Part shown: positions 17,414-25,850 of the stretch, in pieces | How the letters are laid out: every line of letters begins with the position of its first letter | How positions within the stretch are numbered: position 1 is the first letter of the stretch | Made by a program: the position numbers and the translations under genes | Notes under the pieces: model-generated | Told to the model about the DNA's origin: nothing | Seen by the model: only the letters and a program-made list of their open reading frames with translations | Databases searched by the model: none | NCBI RefSeq assembly: GCF_900130035.1 | Contig: NZ_FQXQ01000004.1 | Coordinates: forward strand, 364,114-428,113 | DNA from: Wenyingzhuangia marina | GTDB taxonomy: Bacteria > Bacteroidota > Bacteroidia > Flavobacteriales > Flavobacteriaceae | Direction of reading: 5' to 3' | Length of the DNA: 64,000 nucleotides

Positions 17414-18757
17414 TTAGATTCCTGTATAGTTAGCTGGAGTAATGACTTTTAACTCATTTTTAATGTCATCAGAAACTTCTAAAGTGTCTATGAAATTAGC
17501 AATGGTTGTTCCTGTAATTTTTTCGTTTACACGAGTCAATCCCTTTAGTGCTTCGTATGGATTTGGATATGCTTCTCTACGTAAAATTGTTTGAATCGCC
17601 TCTGCAACTACAGCCCAGTTGTTTTCTAAATCTTTAGCAAAAGCATCACGGTTAATTAACAATTTACCTAAGCCTTTTAAAGTAGAAGCAAAACCAATTA
17701 AAGTATGTCCAAAAGGAACTCCAATATTTCTTAAAACAGTAGAATCTGTTAAATCACGCTGTAATCTAGAGACTGGTAATTTAATAGCCAAGTGTTCAAA
17801 AATAGCATTGGCAATTCCTAAATTTCCTTCAGAGTTTTCAAAATCAATAGGATTTACCTTATGTGGCATTGCTGATGAACCAACTTCTCCTTTTTTAATT
17901 TTTTGTTTAAAATAATCGTTAGAAACATAGGTCCAAACATCTCTATCTAAATCAATAATAATACTGTTAATTCTTTTTACTGTATCAAAAATAGCAGCCA
18001 TGTGGTCATAGTGCTCAATTTGTGTAGTAGGGAAAGAGTGGTGTAATCCTAATTTGTTTTCTACAAAATCAGTTCCAAAAGATTTCCAATCGATATTTGG
18101 ATACGCAACGTGGTGTGCATTGTAGTTTCCTGTTGCTCCACCAAATTTTGCTGCATGAGGAACTTGTTTTAGCAATGTAATTTGTTGATTGATACGTTCT
18201 ACAAAAACCATGATTTCTTTTCCTAAACGAGTAGGAGAAGCTGGTTGTCCGTGAGTACGTGCCAACATAGAAACATCGCTCCATTCAGCAGCCAATTCTT
18301 TTAGTTTGTTTACTACAGCTTCTAATTCAGCATTGTAAACTTCATCAAACATATCTTTTATAGATAATGGAATGGCAGTGTTGTTAATATCCTGAGAAGT
18401 CAATCCAAAGTGGATAAATTCTTTAAAAGGTTGTAATTCTAAAGCATCAAACTTTTCTTTGATAAAGTACTCAACTGCTTTTACATCGTGGTTGGTTACT
18501 TTTTCAATATCTTTAATTTTTTGAGCATCAGCAGTAGTAAAGTTTTGATAAATCTTTCTTAAATCTGCATATAAATCTGCGTTAAAATCCTCTAATTGTG
18601 GCAAAGGAATTTCGCACAAAGCAATAAAATACTCAATTTCAACTTTTACTCTGTATTTAATTAATGCTTCTTCAGAATAGTAAGCAGCTAAAGATTCTAC
18701 TTTTCCTCTATATCTTCCATCAATAGGAGAGATGGCATTTAAATTTGATAAACTCAT
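17414..18757 (-). CDS. purB: Adenylosuccinate lyase
   Basis: PurB cleaves SAICAR and adenylosuccinate, releasing fumarate, in purine synthesis. The protein has the 'LTSQDINNTA' region, 'ARTHGQPASPTRLGKE', and the fumarase/aspartase-family signature 'GSSAMPHKVNPIDFE'. The ATG at 18757 gives 447 residues and the normal start MSLSNLNAISPIDGRY. A TTG at 18784 would lie inside the promoter box CAAAAGTA (18782-18789), so it is rejected. A small lipoprotein gene follows one base after the stop. Confidence 0.95.
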   Translation of the reverse strand: MSLSNLNAISPIDGRYRGKVESLAAYYSEEALIKYRVKVEIEYFIALCEIPLPQLEDFNADLYADLRKIYQNFTTADAQKIKDIEKVTNHDVKAVEYFIKEKFDALELQPFKEFIHFGLTSQDINNTAIPLSIKDMFDEVYNAELEAVVNKLKELAAEWSDVSMLARTHGQPASPTRLGKEIMVFVERINQQITLLKQVPHAAKFGGATGNYNAHHVAYPNIDWKSFGTDFVENKLGLHHSFPTTQIEHYDHMAAIFDTVKRINSIIIDLDRDVWTYVSNDYFKQKIKKGEVGSSAMPHKVNPIDFENSEGNLGIANAIFEHLAIKLPVSRLQRDLTDSTVLRNIGVPFGHTLIGFASTLKGLGKLLINRDAFAKDLENNWAVVAEAIQTILRREAYPNPYEALKGLTRVNEKITGTTIANFIDTLEVSDDIKNELKVITPANYTGI

Positions 18758-18781
18758 GTTTTTGTAAATATGTTTAAGCGA

Positions 18782-18789
18782 CAAAAGTA
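18782..18789 (-). promoter_or_regulatory. -7 box of purB
   Basis: On the coding strand this reads TACTTTTG, a TAnnTTTG match 25 bases before the chosen ATG. It rules out the upstream TTG. Confidence 0.5.
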
Positions 18790-18933
18790 CGTCAAATTAA
18801 GAAAAGTTAAAAGATGTTTTTTTGTAATCCTTAAACTTTGTAATTTCCATTTTATTATAAGTAAATATAATAGACACAACACTAGTCTAAGTCTTACGTT
18901 ATAGAGAATAGCATCACGTTAAAAAATATTTTC

Positions 18934-20010
18934 ATGTATAAAAAAAGTACCTTCTTTTTATTGTTTTTTTTGCCTTTGTTCATTTTTGCTCAAGAAATTA
19001 ACCAATATGATGAGCAAGGAAAGCGACATGGCTTTTGGGAAAAAAGATATGATTCAGGTAGAGTTCGTTATTCTGGAACTTTTGAACATGGTAAAGAAGT
19101 GGGAGAGTTTTTGTTTTACGAAAATAAAATCATTAATAATTATCCAAGCATTAGAAAGTTTTTTGATGATAAATCAGACACTGCAAAGGTTACTTTTTAT
19201 GACATTTATGGTAAAAAGAAAAGTGAAGGGACTATGTTGGGTAAAAATAGAATTGGTGTTTGGAAATATTATGATTCACAAGAAAGATTAATATTAGTAG
19301 AAAATTACGATAATAATCAACTAAACGGAGAAAGAAAAGTGTTTTATGATAATGATAGCATTGCTGAAATTAGTGAGTATAAAAATGGAAAGTTAGATGG
19401 AATTACAGCTCGTTTTTCTAAAGATGGAATAAAGTTGCACGAAATGACTTATCAAGATGGTTTGTTACACGGGCGAGCAAAGTTTTTTGAAGTGAATGGA
19501 AATATTAAAGAATCTGGGTTGTACTATAAAGATTACAAAGTAGGAAGATGGGATTATTATATTGATGGAAAATATATGGGATACAAAGAGCCTAATAAAA
19601 AAAGAGACCATCCATCTGATGAAGCTATTTTAGCTAGTATTGATGAAAAAGCAGAGAAACCTAAAGAATATCCTAAAATTACAGATGAAGAAATATTAGA
19701 AAATATAGAACGCAAAAAAGAAAAGGAATATTCATACAATCCACCTTCTGATGAAGAGATTTTAGAAAATATTAAAAAGAAAAAAGCACCTAAAAAAGAA
19801 TACTCAAAAGCTACAGATGATGAAATTTTAAGGAGCATTGCTTCTAAAATGGAAGCAAAAATAAAAGAGATTAAAAGGGCAGAGGATGCAGAAATTTTAA
19901 AAAACATTCAAAAAAAGAAAGAGCAAGAAGAAAAGGATAGAATTAGAAAACTAACTGATGAGGAGATTTTAGAAAACATTAAAAGAAAACAAAAGGAAAG
20001 TGAAAAATAA
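18934..20010 (+). CDS. Exported MORN-like repeat protein with a C-terminal 22-residue charged repeat
   Basis: A 358-residue protein with a signal peptide (residues 1-19, ending 'LFIFAQ'). Residues 20-215 hold MORN-variant/YwqK-like repeats ('GKRHGFWEKRYDSGRVRYSGTF', 'GVWKYYDSQERL', 'GRWDYYIDGKYMG'). From residue 229 the character changes: six cores of the form D-E/D/A-E/A-I-L-x-x-I occur at 229, 251, 273, 295, 318 and 342, spaced 22 to 24 residues apart and separated by Lys/Glu-rich linkers. This tail is probably helical. I know no function. MORN-like repeats in this group are often called YwqK antitoxins, but nothing here suggests a toxin pair. It is a single gene with a strong terminator. 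Confidence 0.82.
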   Translation: MYKKSTFFLLFFLPLFIFAQEINQYDEQGKRHGFWEKRYDSGRVRYSGTFEHGKEVGEFLFYENKIINNYPSIRKFFDDKSDTAKVTFYDIYGKKKSEGTMLGKNRIGVWKYYDSQERLILVENYDNNQLNGERKVFYDNDSIAEISEYKNGKLDGITARFSKDGIKLHEMTYQDGLLHGRAKFFEVNGNIKESGLYYKDYKVGRWDYYIDGKYMGYKEPNKKRDHPSDEAILASIDEKAEKPKEYPKITDEEILENIERKKEKEYSYNPPSDEEILENIKKKKAPKKEYSKATDDEILRSIASKMEAKIKEIKRAEDAEILKNIQKKKEQEEKDRIRKLTDEEILENIKRKQKESEK

Positions 20011-20013
20011 TAG

Positions 20014-20053
20014 AAAAGCTTGTTTATTTGATCATATAAACAAGCTTTTTTTT
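20014..20053 (+). terminator. Terminator after the MORN-like gene
   Basis: The inverted repeat AAAAGCTTGTTTAT with its complement (about 20015-20028 and 20035-20048) is followed by a run of Ts. Confidence 0.87.
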
Positions 20054-20068
20054 GATCTATTGTTTAGG

Positions 20069-20098
20069 TTTCTAACTCTTATTTTTATACTATCTTTG
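20069..20098 (+). promoter_or_regulatory. Promoter of mnmA
   Basis: TTTC (20069-20072), an 18-base spacer and TATCTTTG (20091-20098) lie 19 bases before the ATG at 20118. Confidence 0.6.
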
Positions 20099-20117
20099 TA
20101 ACCTCAATTTTTTGAAT

Positions 20118-21308
20118 ATGAAACGTGTAGTAGTTGGACTTTCAGGAGGAGTAGATAGTAGTGTTGCAGCACATTTATTACAGCGACAAGGGTATGAAGT
20201 GATTGGTTTGTTTATGAAAAACTGGCACGATGATTCTGTAACTATTTCTAACGAATGTCCTTGGTTAGAAGACAGTAATGATGCCATGTTGGTGGCAGAA
20301 AAATTAGGAATTCCTTTTCAGGTTGTTGACTTGAGCGAGGAGTACAAAGATCGTATTGTGAATTACATGTTTAAGGAATATGAATTGGGAAGAACTCCTA
20401 ATCCTGATGTGCTTTGTAATCGTGAAATTAAGTTTGATGTTTTTATGAAAATTGCATTGAGTTTAGGAGCCGATTATGTGGCTACAGGGCATTATTGTCG
20501 TAGAGGAATTACACAAGATGCTAATGGAAAAGAAGTATATCAATTAAAAGCTGGAATTGATAATAATAAAGATCAATCGTATTTTTTATGTCAGTTGTCT
20601 CAAGAGCAATTGTCTAAAGCTTTGTTCCCAATTGGAGAATTAACAAAGCCGGAAGTAAGAGAAATTGCCAAAGAATTAGATTTGGTAACGGCAGAGAAAA
20701 AAGACTCACAAGGTTTATGTTTTATTGGTAAAGTACGTTTGCCAGAATTTTTGCAACAAAAATTACAACCTAAAGAGGGAGTCATTGTTCAAATTCCAAG
20801 TACTTTTGATGGATATACTAGAAATGTTCCTGCTTTTGAAAACAAACTAGAAGAATTGGCTTTCCATAGTCAAAAATATACCTATACTGTTGCCAATGGA
20901 AAAATAGTAGCAAAACACCAAGGAGCACATTATTTTACCAAAGGACAGCGTAAAGGTTTGGCAGTTGGTGGAACACAAGAGCCTTTGTTTGTCATTGAAA
21001 CCGATGTTAACGAAAATGTAATTTATACGGGAGAAGGTAAAAACCATCCAGGATTATATAGAAAAGTATTGTTTGTTAGCAATGAGGAATTACATTGGAT
21101 TCGTGAGGACTTAGCTTTACAAACAGGTGATTCCATGGAAGTGTTAGCAAGAATTCGTTATCGTCAACCTTTAGAAAAAGCAACTTTATATCAAGTACCC
21201 AACGGAATGTATGTGGAATTTGAGAATCCACAATCTGCTATTCAAGAGGGACAATTTGTAGCTTGGCATTTAGAAGATGAACTTTTAGGATCGGGAGTAA
21301 TTGCGTAA
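20118..21308 (+). CDS. mnmA: tRNA-specific 2-thiouridylase
   Basis: MnmA thiolates U34 of tRNAs for Lys, Glu and Gln. The 396-residue protein has the PP-loop '[12 protein letters not shown]' (residues 7-18) and the two catalytic cysteines in '[10 protein letters not shown]' and 'SQGLCFIGK', followed by the beta-barrel C-terminal domain ('[12 protein letters not shown]'). The ATG at 20118 is preferred to the TTG two codons earlier because it gives the standard [11 protein letters not shown] start. It lies 23 bases before the S8 protease gene, so the two may be co-transcribed. Confidence 0.96.
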   Translation: MKRVVVGLSGGVDSSVAAHLLQRQGYEVIGLFMKNWHDDSVTISNECPWLEDSNDAMLVAEKLGIPFQVVDLSEEYKDRIVNYMFKEYELGRTPNPDVLCNREIKFDVFMKIALSLGADYVATGHYCRRGITQDANGKEVYQLKAGIDNNKDQSYFLCQLSQEQLSKALFPIGELTKPEVREIAKELDLVTAEKKDSQGLCFIGKVRLPEFLQQKLQPKEGVIVQIPSTFDGYTRNVPAFENKLEELAFHSQKYTYTVANGKIVAKHQGAHYFTKGQRKGLAVGGTQEPLFVIETDVNENVIYTGEGKNHPGLYRKVLFVSNEELHWIREDLALQTGDSMEVLARIRYRQPLEKATLYQVPNGMYVEFENPQSAIQEGQFVAWHLEDELLGSGVIA

Positions 21309-21331
21309 CTTCACTACAAACTAAAATCAGA

Positions 21332-22951
21332 ATGAGAAAGTTTGTGTTTTTGATGTTTTTATGCTCAAGCATGTTACAGGCTCAAGAACACGCATGGGTT
21401 TATTTTAAAGACAAGCCTAATGCTCAAACGTTTCTTAATAATCCTTTAAGTTTTTTATCGCAACGCGCTATAGACAGGAGAGATCGTCAAAATGTTAGTA
21501 TTACTATTCAAGATGTTCCTGTTGAAGAAACTTATATATCATCAGTAAAAAATAGTAATGGAATTGTTGTAAAAGCAATTTCTAAATGGTTGAATGCCGT
21601 TCATGTTTTTGGATTAGAAACTGATATTTTGAATCTTCAAAATTTAGCCTCGGTAGATAGTATTCAGTTTGCTAATAAAAGTATAGGAGTCATCAATCCA
21701 CCAAATACGACTTCAAACAAAGTTTTTAAAATCAACAAATTTGCTGCAAATACTGTTTCTAATTATGGAGTGGCTACCAATCAAGTAACCATGTTGGGAG
21801 TTGAAAAATTTCACAATGCAAATATTGAAGGACAAGGAATGCAAATAGCCATTATTGATGCCGGGTTTTACGGCGTAAATACAGCAGGAGCTTTTGCTCA
21901 TTTGTTAGATAATGATGATGCTAATGGGGAAATTTTAGGAGGATATGATTTTGTAAATAATTCTGAAGATTTTTATATAAATACAGGAACCACTCACGGA
22001 ACACAAGTACTCTCAACCATAGCAGCTATCAAAGAAAACGAATTTATAGGAACGGCTCCCAAAGCAAGTTTTTATTTGTTTGTAACTGAAGATGATACCA
22101 ATGAAACTCCTTTAGAAGAGAGTTTATGGGTGCAAGCAGCTGAGCAAGCAGATAGTTTGGGAGTAGATATTATCAATACTTCATTAGGATATAGTGAGTT
22201 TGATGAAAATAAGTATAATTATACTTATGCTGATATGGATGGAGAGACTACGTTTATTACTCGTGGGGCTAATATAGCAGCTCAAAAAGGAATGGTTTTG
22301 GTAAATTCTATGGGAAACTCAGGAAATGATGCTTGGCGTTATTTAACAGCTCCTGCAGATGCCAAAAACATCATTTCTGTTGGTGCAGTTGATGCCAATG
22401 AAAATATAGTAGGTTTTTCCTCTTTTGGTCCTTCGGCAGATAATAGAGTAAAACCAGAAACTTTAGCGCTAGGAGGAAATGTTTTTGTAGTGAACGAAGA
22501 TGATGAGCTGGTTGTTTCTAATGGGACTTCTTTTTCAGGACCTATTATTGCTGGAGCAGTGGCTTGTTTATGGCAGGCTTATCCAAACAAAACAAGTTTA
22601 GAAATCAGACAAATGGTTATGGAAAATTCAAAAGATTATTCAAATCCAACAGATCAAAGAGGGTTTGGGGTTTTAAATATGAATAATTTGGCTTCTCAGT
22701 TATTATTTGATTCAGCCTATATAGCCCCCCCCTTTTATATTATACAAGGAAATCATAGTATATATATACAGTTGAATAAAAGTTATAATGAAGTTTCTGT
22801 TCAGGTTTTTTCTACGTTAGGAAATTTTTTAGCAAATGAAAAACTAACAAAGAACCACACAGGTTTTTTTATAGAAAATATATCACCAGGAATTTATTAT
22901 ATCAAATATCAATATAAAGGTGTTAGTAAAGTCATGTCCTTATTTAATTAA
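21332..22951 (+). CDS. S8 subtilisin-family serine protease with a probable T9SS type A C-terminal domain
   Basis: A 539-residue secreted protease. It has a signal peptide (1-17, 'SSMLQAQ'), a propeptide-like region, and the S8 catalytic triad: Asp176 ('IAIIDAGF'), His222 ('GTTHGTQV') and Ser402 ('NGTSFSGP'), with the oxyanion Asn329 ('MGNSGN'). The last 60 residues ('VQVFSTLGNFL', 'ISPGIYYIKYQYKGVSKVMS') look like a type A sorting domain read by the type IX system, consistent with porQ at 8350. A C8 tract (22725-22732) lies exactly between the two domains. Loss or gain of one C would truncate the sorting domain within 16 codons. Confidence 0.88.
   Translation: MRKFVFLMFLCSSMLQAQEHAWVYFKDKPNAQTFLNNPLSFLSQRAIDRRDRQNVSITIQDVPVEETYISSVKNSNGIVVKAISKWLNAVHVFGLETDILNLQNLASVDSIQFANKSIGVINPPNTTSNKVFKINKFAANTVSNYGVATNQVTMLGVEKFHNANIEGQGMQIAIIDAGFYGVNTAGAFAHLLDNDDANGEILGGYDFVNNSEDFYINTGTTHGTQVLSTIAAIKENEFIGTAPKASFYLFVTEDDTNETPLEESLWVQAAEQADSLGVDIINTSLGYSEFDENKYNYTYADMDGETTFITRGANIAAQKGMVLVNSMGNSGNDAWRYLTAPADAKNIISVGAVDANENIVGFSSFGPSADNRVKPETLALGGNVFVVNEDDELVVSNGTSFSGPIIAGAVACLWQAYPNKTSLEIRQMVMENSKDYSNPTDQRGFGVLNMNNLASQLLFDSAYIAPPFYIIQGNHSIYIQLNKSYNEVSVQVFSTLGNFLANEKLTKNHTGFFIENISPGIYYIKYQYKGVSKVMSLFN
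22725..22732 (+). repeat. C8 homopolymer tract inside the S8 protease gene
   Basis: Eight consecutive cytosines in a very AT-rich context encode part of Ala465-Pro466-Pro467. Such tracts are prone to slipped-strand changes. It is located at the junction of the catalytic and sorting domains. Confidence 0.9.
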
Positions 22952-22956
22952 GAAAA

Positions 22957-23895
22957 ATGCAATACAATAGAGTTACAGAATTATTTAATATAAAATACTC
23001 CATCATTCAAGGAGGAATGGTTTGGGTAAGCGGATACAAATTAGCATCAGCAGTTAGTAATGCAGGAGGTTTAGGATTAATTGGAGCAGGTTCTATGTAT
23101 CCTGATGTTTTTAGAGAACATATTAAAAAATGTAAAAAAGCTACTGATAAACCTTTTGGAGTCAATCTTCCTTTGATTTATCCAGAGATTGATAAAATGG
23201 TGGATATTGTAGTAGAAGAAGGAGTGAAAATTGTGTTTACCTCGGCCGGGAATCCTAATACATGGACGTCAAAATTAAAATCGCATGGAATTAAAGTAGT
23301 ACATGTGGTAAGTAGTATAAAGTTTGCAATGAAAGCTCAAGAAGCTGGTGTTGATGCTGTAGTAACAGAAGGTTTTGAAGCAGGTGGACACAATGGACGT
23401 GAAGAAACAACTACATTTACACTAATTCCAATGGTAAAAGAATATTTATCAGTTCCGTTAATTGCAGCTGGAGGAATTGCCAGTGGTAGAGGAATTTTAG
23501 CGGCAGAGGTGTTGGGTGCAGATGGAGTTCAGATAGGAAGTAGGTTTGCAGTCAGCACAGAATCATCAGCGCATATAAAATTCAAAAATTTAATTACGGA
23601 ACTGCAAGACGGAACTACACAATTAACTTTTAAAGAGTTGGCACCAGTTAGAATTATCAAAAATAATTACTATCAAAAGTTATTAGCTTTGTATCAAACA
23701 AATCCATCAAAAGAGACTTTAAAAACCTTTTATGACAATGCTAAATTAAAAACGGGTATTTTTGAAGGAGAGGTAGAGGATGGAAAATTAGAAATAGGTC
23801 AAATTGCAGGATTGATTAAGGATGTACAACCTATTGCTAATATTATGAATGAAATGATTACAGAATATAATGCTGTAAAGCAGAATTTAAAATAA
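22957..23895 (+). CDS. Nitronate monooxygenase / FabK-like flavin oxidoreductase
   Basis: A 312-residue TIM-barrel FMN enzyme of the nitronate monooxygenase (2-nitropropane dioxygenase) and enoyl-ACP reductase II group. Typical motifs are 'IIQGGMVWVSGYKLASAVSNAGGLG' (residues 16-40 region), 'VVTEGFEAGGHNG' (135-147) with the conserved His, 'IAAGGIASGRG' and 'GADGVQIGSRF' for phosphate binding. Members either detoxify alkyl nitronates or reduce enoyl-ACP, and the sequence alone does not decide. It begins five bases after the protease gene and is followed by the DUF1456 gene. Confidence 0.85.
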   Translation: MQYNRVTELFNIKYSIIQGGMVWVSGYKLASAVSNAGGLGLIGAGSMYPDVFREHIKKCKKATDKPFGVNLPLIYPEIDKMVDIVVEEGVKIVFTSAGNPNTWTSKLKSHGIKVVHVVSSIKFAMKAQEAGVDAVVTEGFEAGGHNGREETTTFTLIPMVKEYLSVPLIAAGGIASGRGILAAEVLGADGVQIGSRFAVSTESSAHIKFKNLITELQDGTTQLTFKELAPVRIIKNNYYQKLLALYQTNPSKETLKTFYDNAKLKTGIFEGEVEDGKLEIGQIAGLIKDVQPIANIMNEMITEYNAVKQNLK

Positions 23896-23900
23896 AGAGA

Positions 23901-24374
23901 ATGACAAATAATGATGTGTTTAGAAGATTGAAGTATGCTTTTAATTACAATCCAGAAAAAATAATTTTACTTTTTAACCATGTTGGAGTTAAGGTAGTGC
24001 GTGAGGATGTTTCTAAATGGTTAGAAAAAGATACCGAAGAAAAAGAAAACCTATCTCTATCGGATGAGCAATTTGCTAGTTTTTTAAATGGGATGATTAT
24101 TGATAATAGAGGTAAAAAAGATGGACAAATTCCTGTAGCAGAAAAAGAATTAGATAACAATATTGTTTTTAGAAAGCTACGAATTGCACTTAATTTAAAG
24201 GATACTGATATTTTAGCCTTGTTAAAATTAGCAGGATTAAATTTTGGAAAATCAGAGTTATCCGCTTTTTTTAGAAAACCAGGGCATCAGCATTATAAAA
24301 AATGTCAAGATCAAGTATTAAGGAACTTTTTGAACGGATTGTTTTTAAAACATCACGAAACTCAAAAAAAATAA
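23901..24374 (+). CDS. DUF1456 family protein (YehS-like)
   Basis: A 157-residue cytoplasmic protein built from two copies of the same domain. The first begins 'NNDVFRRLKYAFNYNPEKIILLF' and the second 'DNNIVFRKLRIALNLKDTDILALL', each closing with a similar 'FLNGMIIDNRG' or 'FLNGLFLKHH' segment. This is the pattern of the DUF1456/YehS family, whose function is unknown. It starts five bases after the previous gene, so it is probably in the same operon, and ends at a strong terminator. Confidence 0.87.
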   Translation: MTNNDVFRRLKYAFNYNPEKIILLFNHVGVKVVREDVSKWLEKDTEEKENLSLSDEQFASFLNGMIIDNRGKKDGQIPVAEKELDNNIVFRKLRIALNLKDTDILALLKLAGLNFGKSELSAFFRKPGHQHYKKCQDQVLRNFLNGLFLKHHETQKK

Positions 24375-24380
24375 AAAATC

Positions 24381-24414
24381 AAGAAGCCAAAACATATTTG
24401 TTTTGGCTTCTTTG
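24381..24414 (+). terminator. Terminator after the DUF1456 gene
   Basis: A 14-bp perfect stem AAGAAGCCAAAACA with its complement and a TATT loop, followed by T-rich sequence. It also covers the 3' end of the mnmA-to-DUF1456 gene series. Confidence 0.87.
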
Positions 24415-24495
24415 CTTTTGCAATTATAAAGATTAATATGAATTTCATCATTAGAATCCTTTTTTGTTTTTAAAAACTTAGTGTTTTTGTCGATT

Positions 24496-24513
24496 TTTAA
24501 ATAATTATTTAAA
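24496..24513. promoter_or_regulatory. 18-bp perfect palindrome upstream of the MFS gene
   Basis: TTTAAATAATTATTTAAA is a perfect palindrome 48 bases before a -7 box (TACATTTG, 24561-24568) and about 90 bases before the MFS start. It could be an operator for a dimeric repressor, but it is pure A/T and could be chance. A shorter palindrome ATCATGAT lies at 24533-24540. No regulator gene is adjacent. Confidence 0.35.
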
Positions 24514-24560
24514 TCTATTTATGTACTTGATAATCATGATAAATAGACAAAAAATCAATG

Positions 24561-24568
24561 TACATTTG
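24561..24568 (+). promoter_or_regulatory. -7 box of the MFS gene
   Basis: TACATTTG fits TAnnTTTG 36 bases before the ATG at 24604. A convincing -33 element was not found. Confidence 0.45.
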
Positions 24569-24603
24569 CAGTTTTAAAATAAGAATTAAATCATAATTGA
24601 TAT

Positions 24604-25794
24604 ATGAAAAAAGAGTTACTTCCTCTAGCTTTAGGAGGTTTATCTATTGGAACAACGGAGTTTGTAATGATGGGGTTGTTACCAAACATTTCAAACTATT
24701 TTAATATTACCATTTCACAAGCAGGTGGTTTTATTTCGTTATATGCTTTAGGAGTGGTAATAGGAGCTCCATTAATTGTTTTTTTATCAGGACGTTTTTC
24801 TGCTAAGAAAATATTATTAGGGCTTATGATTGTTTTTACTGTTTTTAACTTTTTAAGTGCTTTAAGCCCAAACGCTACTTTTATGTACATTTTTAGATTT
24901 TTATCAGGATTGCCTCATGGGGCATTTTTTGGAGTAGGATCAATTGTTGCGAGTAGATTGGCTAAAGAAGGTCAGGAGGCTAAAAACATTTCTATGATGT
25001 TTGCTGGATTGACTTTTGCAAATTTATTAATGGTACCTATAGGAACACTTTTAGGCCAGGCTTTTTCTTGGAGATTTACACTTGGAATTGTTGCACTTAT
25101 TGGGTTAATGACTTTGTTGTCATTATTCTTTTGGTTGCCTAACTTACCGATTAGAAAACAAACAGATATAAGAGGAGAGTTGTCTTTTTTTAAAACCAAA
25201 GAAGCTTGGATTATTACATTAATGACAGCTATTGGAACAGGTGGAGGATTTGCTTGGTTGAGTTATATTGCTCCTTTAATGACAAAAGTAGCGGGAATTC
25301 CAGAAAAATATTTAATGGGAATTATGATGTTGGTTGGTTTAGGAATGGTAGTAGGGAATTTTTTCGGAGGAAGATTAGCTGATAAGATAGTACCTGCAAA
25401 AGCTTGTATGGTTTTGTTTGGAGCTATTGGTGTAAACTTGTTGTTGGTCTTTTTATTTGCTCAATATTCATTGGTAGCACTTATATTATGTTTTACAGGA
25501 GGTGCTTGCTTTTTAGCATTGGGAGCTCCCATTCAAATATTAATGATTAAAACTGCAGGTAAAGCTGAAATGGTCGGTGCAGGAGTAACCCAAGCGGCTT
25601 TTAATATAGGGAATTCTATTGGAGCTTTTTTGGGAGGGCTTATTTTAACTTTAGGTTTTGGATATAAATATCCATCTTTATTAGGTGTTTTCTTAGCTTT
25701 GATTGGATTAGGATTTACTTTGTTGTTGTTAAAAAGTAATAAAACCAAGCAAGCTAAAATTCCATTAGCTAAAATGGCCACTTGTGATAAATAA
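24604..25794 (+). CDS. MFS transporter, AraJ/YdhP-like efflux permease
   Basis: A 396-residue, 12-helix major facilitator protein of the drug and sugar efflux branch. Its N-terminus, 'LALGGLSIGTTEFVMMGLLPNI', is the typical AraJ/YdhP/NepI signature, and 'SGRFSAKKILL' is the loop between helices 2 and 3. Substrates of this group include sugars, purines and chloramphenicol-type drugs, and the sequence does not identify one here. It is a single gene with its own promoter and an A/T palindrome upstream, ending at a bidirectional terminator. Confidence 0.87.
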   Translation: MKKELLPLALGGLSIGTTEFVMMGLLPNISNYFNITISQAGGFISLYALGVVIGAPLIVFLSGRFSAKKILLGLMIVFTVFNFLSALSPNATFMYIFRFLSGLPHGAFFGVGSIVASRLAKEGQEAKNISMMFAGLTFANLLMVPIGTLLGQAFSWRFTLGIVALIGLMTLLSLFFWLPNLPIRKQTDIRGELSFFKTKEAWIITLMTAIGTGGGFAWLSYIAPLMTKVAGIPEKYLMGIMMLVGLGMVVGNFFGGRLADKIVPAKACMVLFGAIGVNLLLVFLFAQYSLVALILCFTGGACFLALGAPIQILMIKTAGKAEMVGAGVTQAAFNIGNSIGAFLGGLILTLGFGYKYPSLLGVFLALIGLGFTLLLLKSNKTKQAKIPLAKMATCDK

Positions 25795-25814
25795 TAATAC
25801 AAACAGTATAAAAG

Positions 25815-25850
25815 AAAAGAGCCAAGTAATATTCTTGGCTCTTTTTGTTT
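25815..25850. terminator. Bidirectional terminator between the MFS and TolC-like genes
   Basis: The stem AAAAGAGCCAAG with CTTGGCTCTTTT and T-runs on both strands lies between convergent genes. It also ends the long minus-strand efflux operon. Confidence 0.85.

Noticed and set aside
18934..20010. MORN-like gene as a toxin-antitoxin antitoxin (YwqK)
   Set aside because: The product is exported, carries a long extra repeat region and has no toxin gene beside it.
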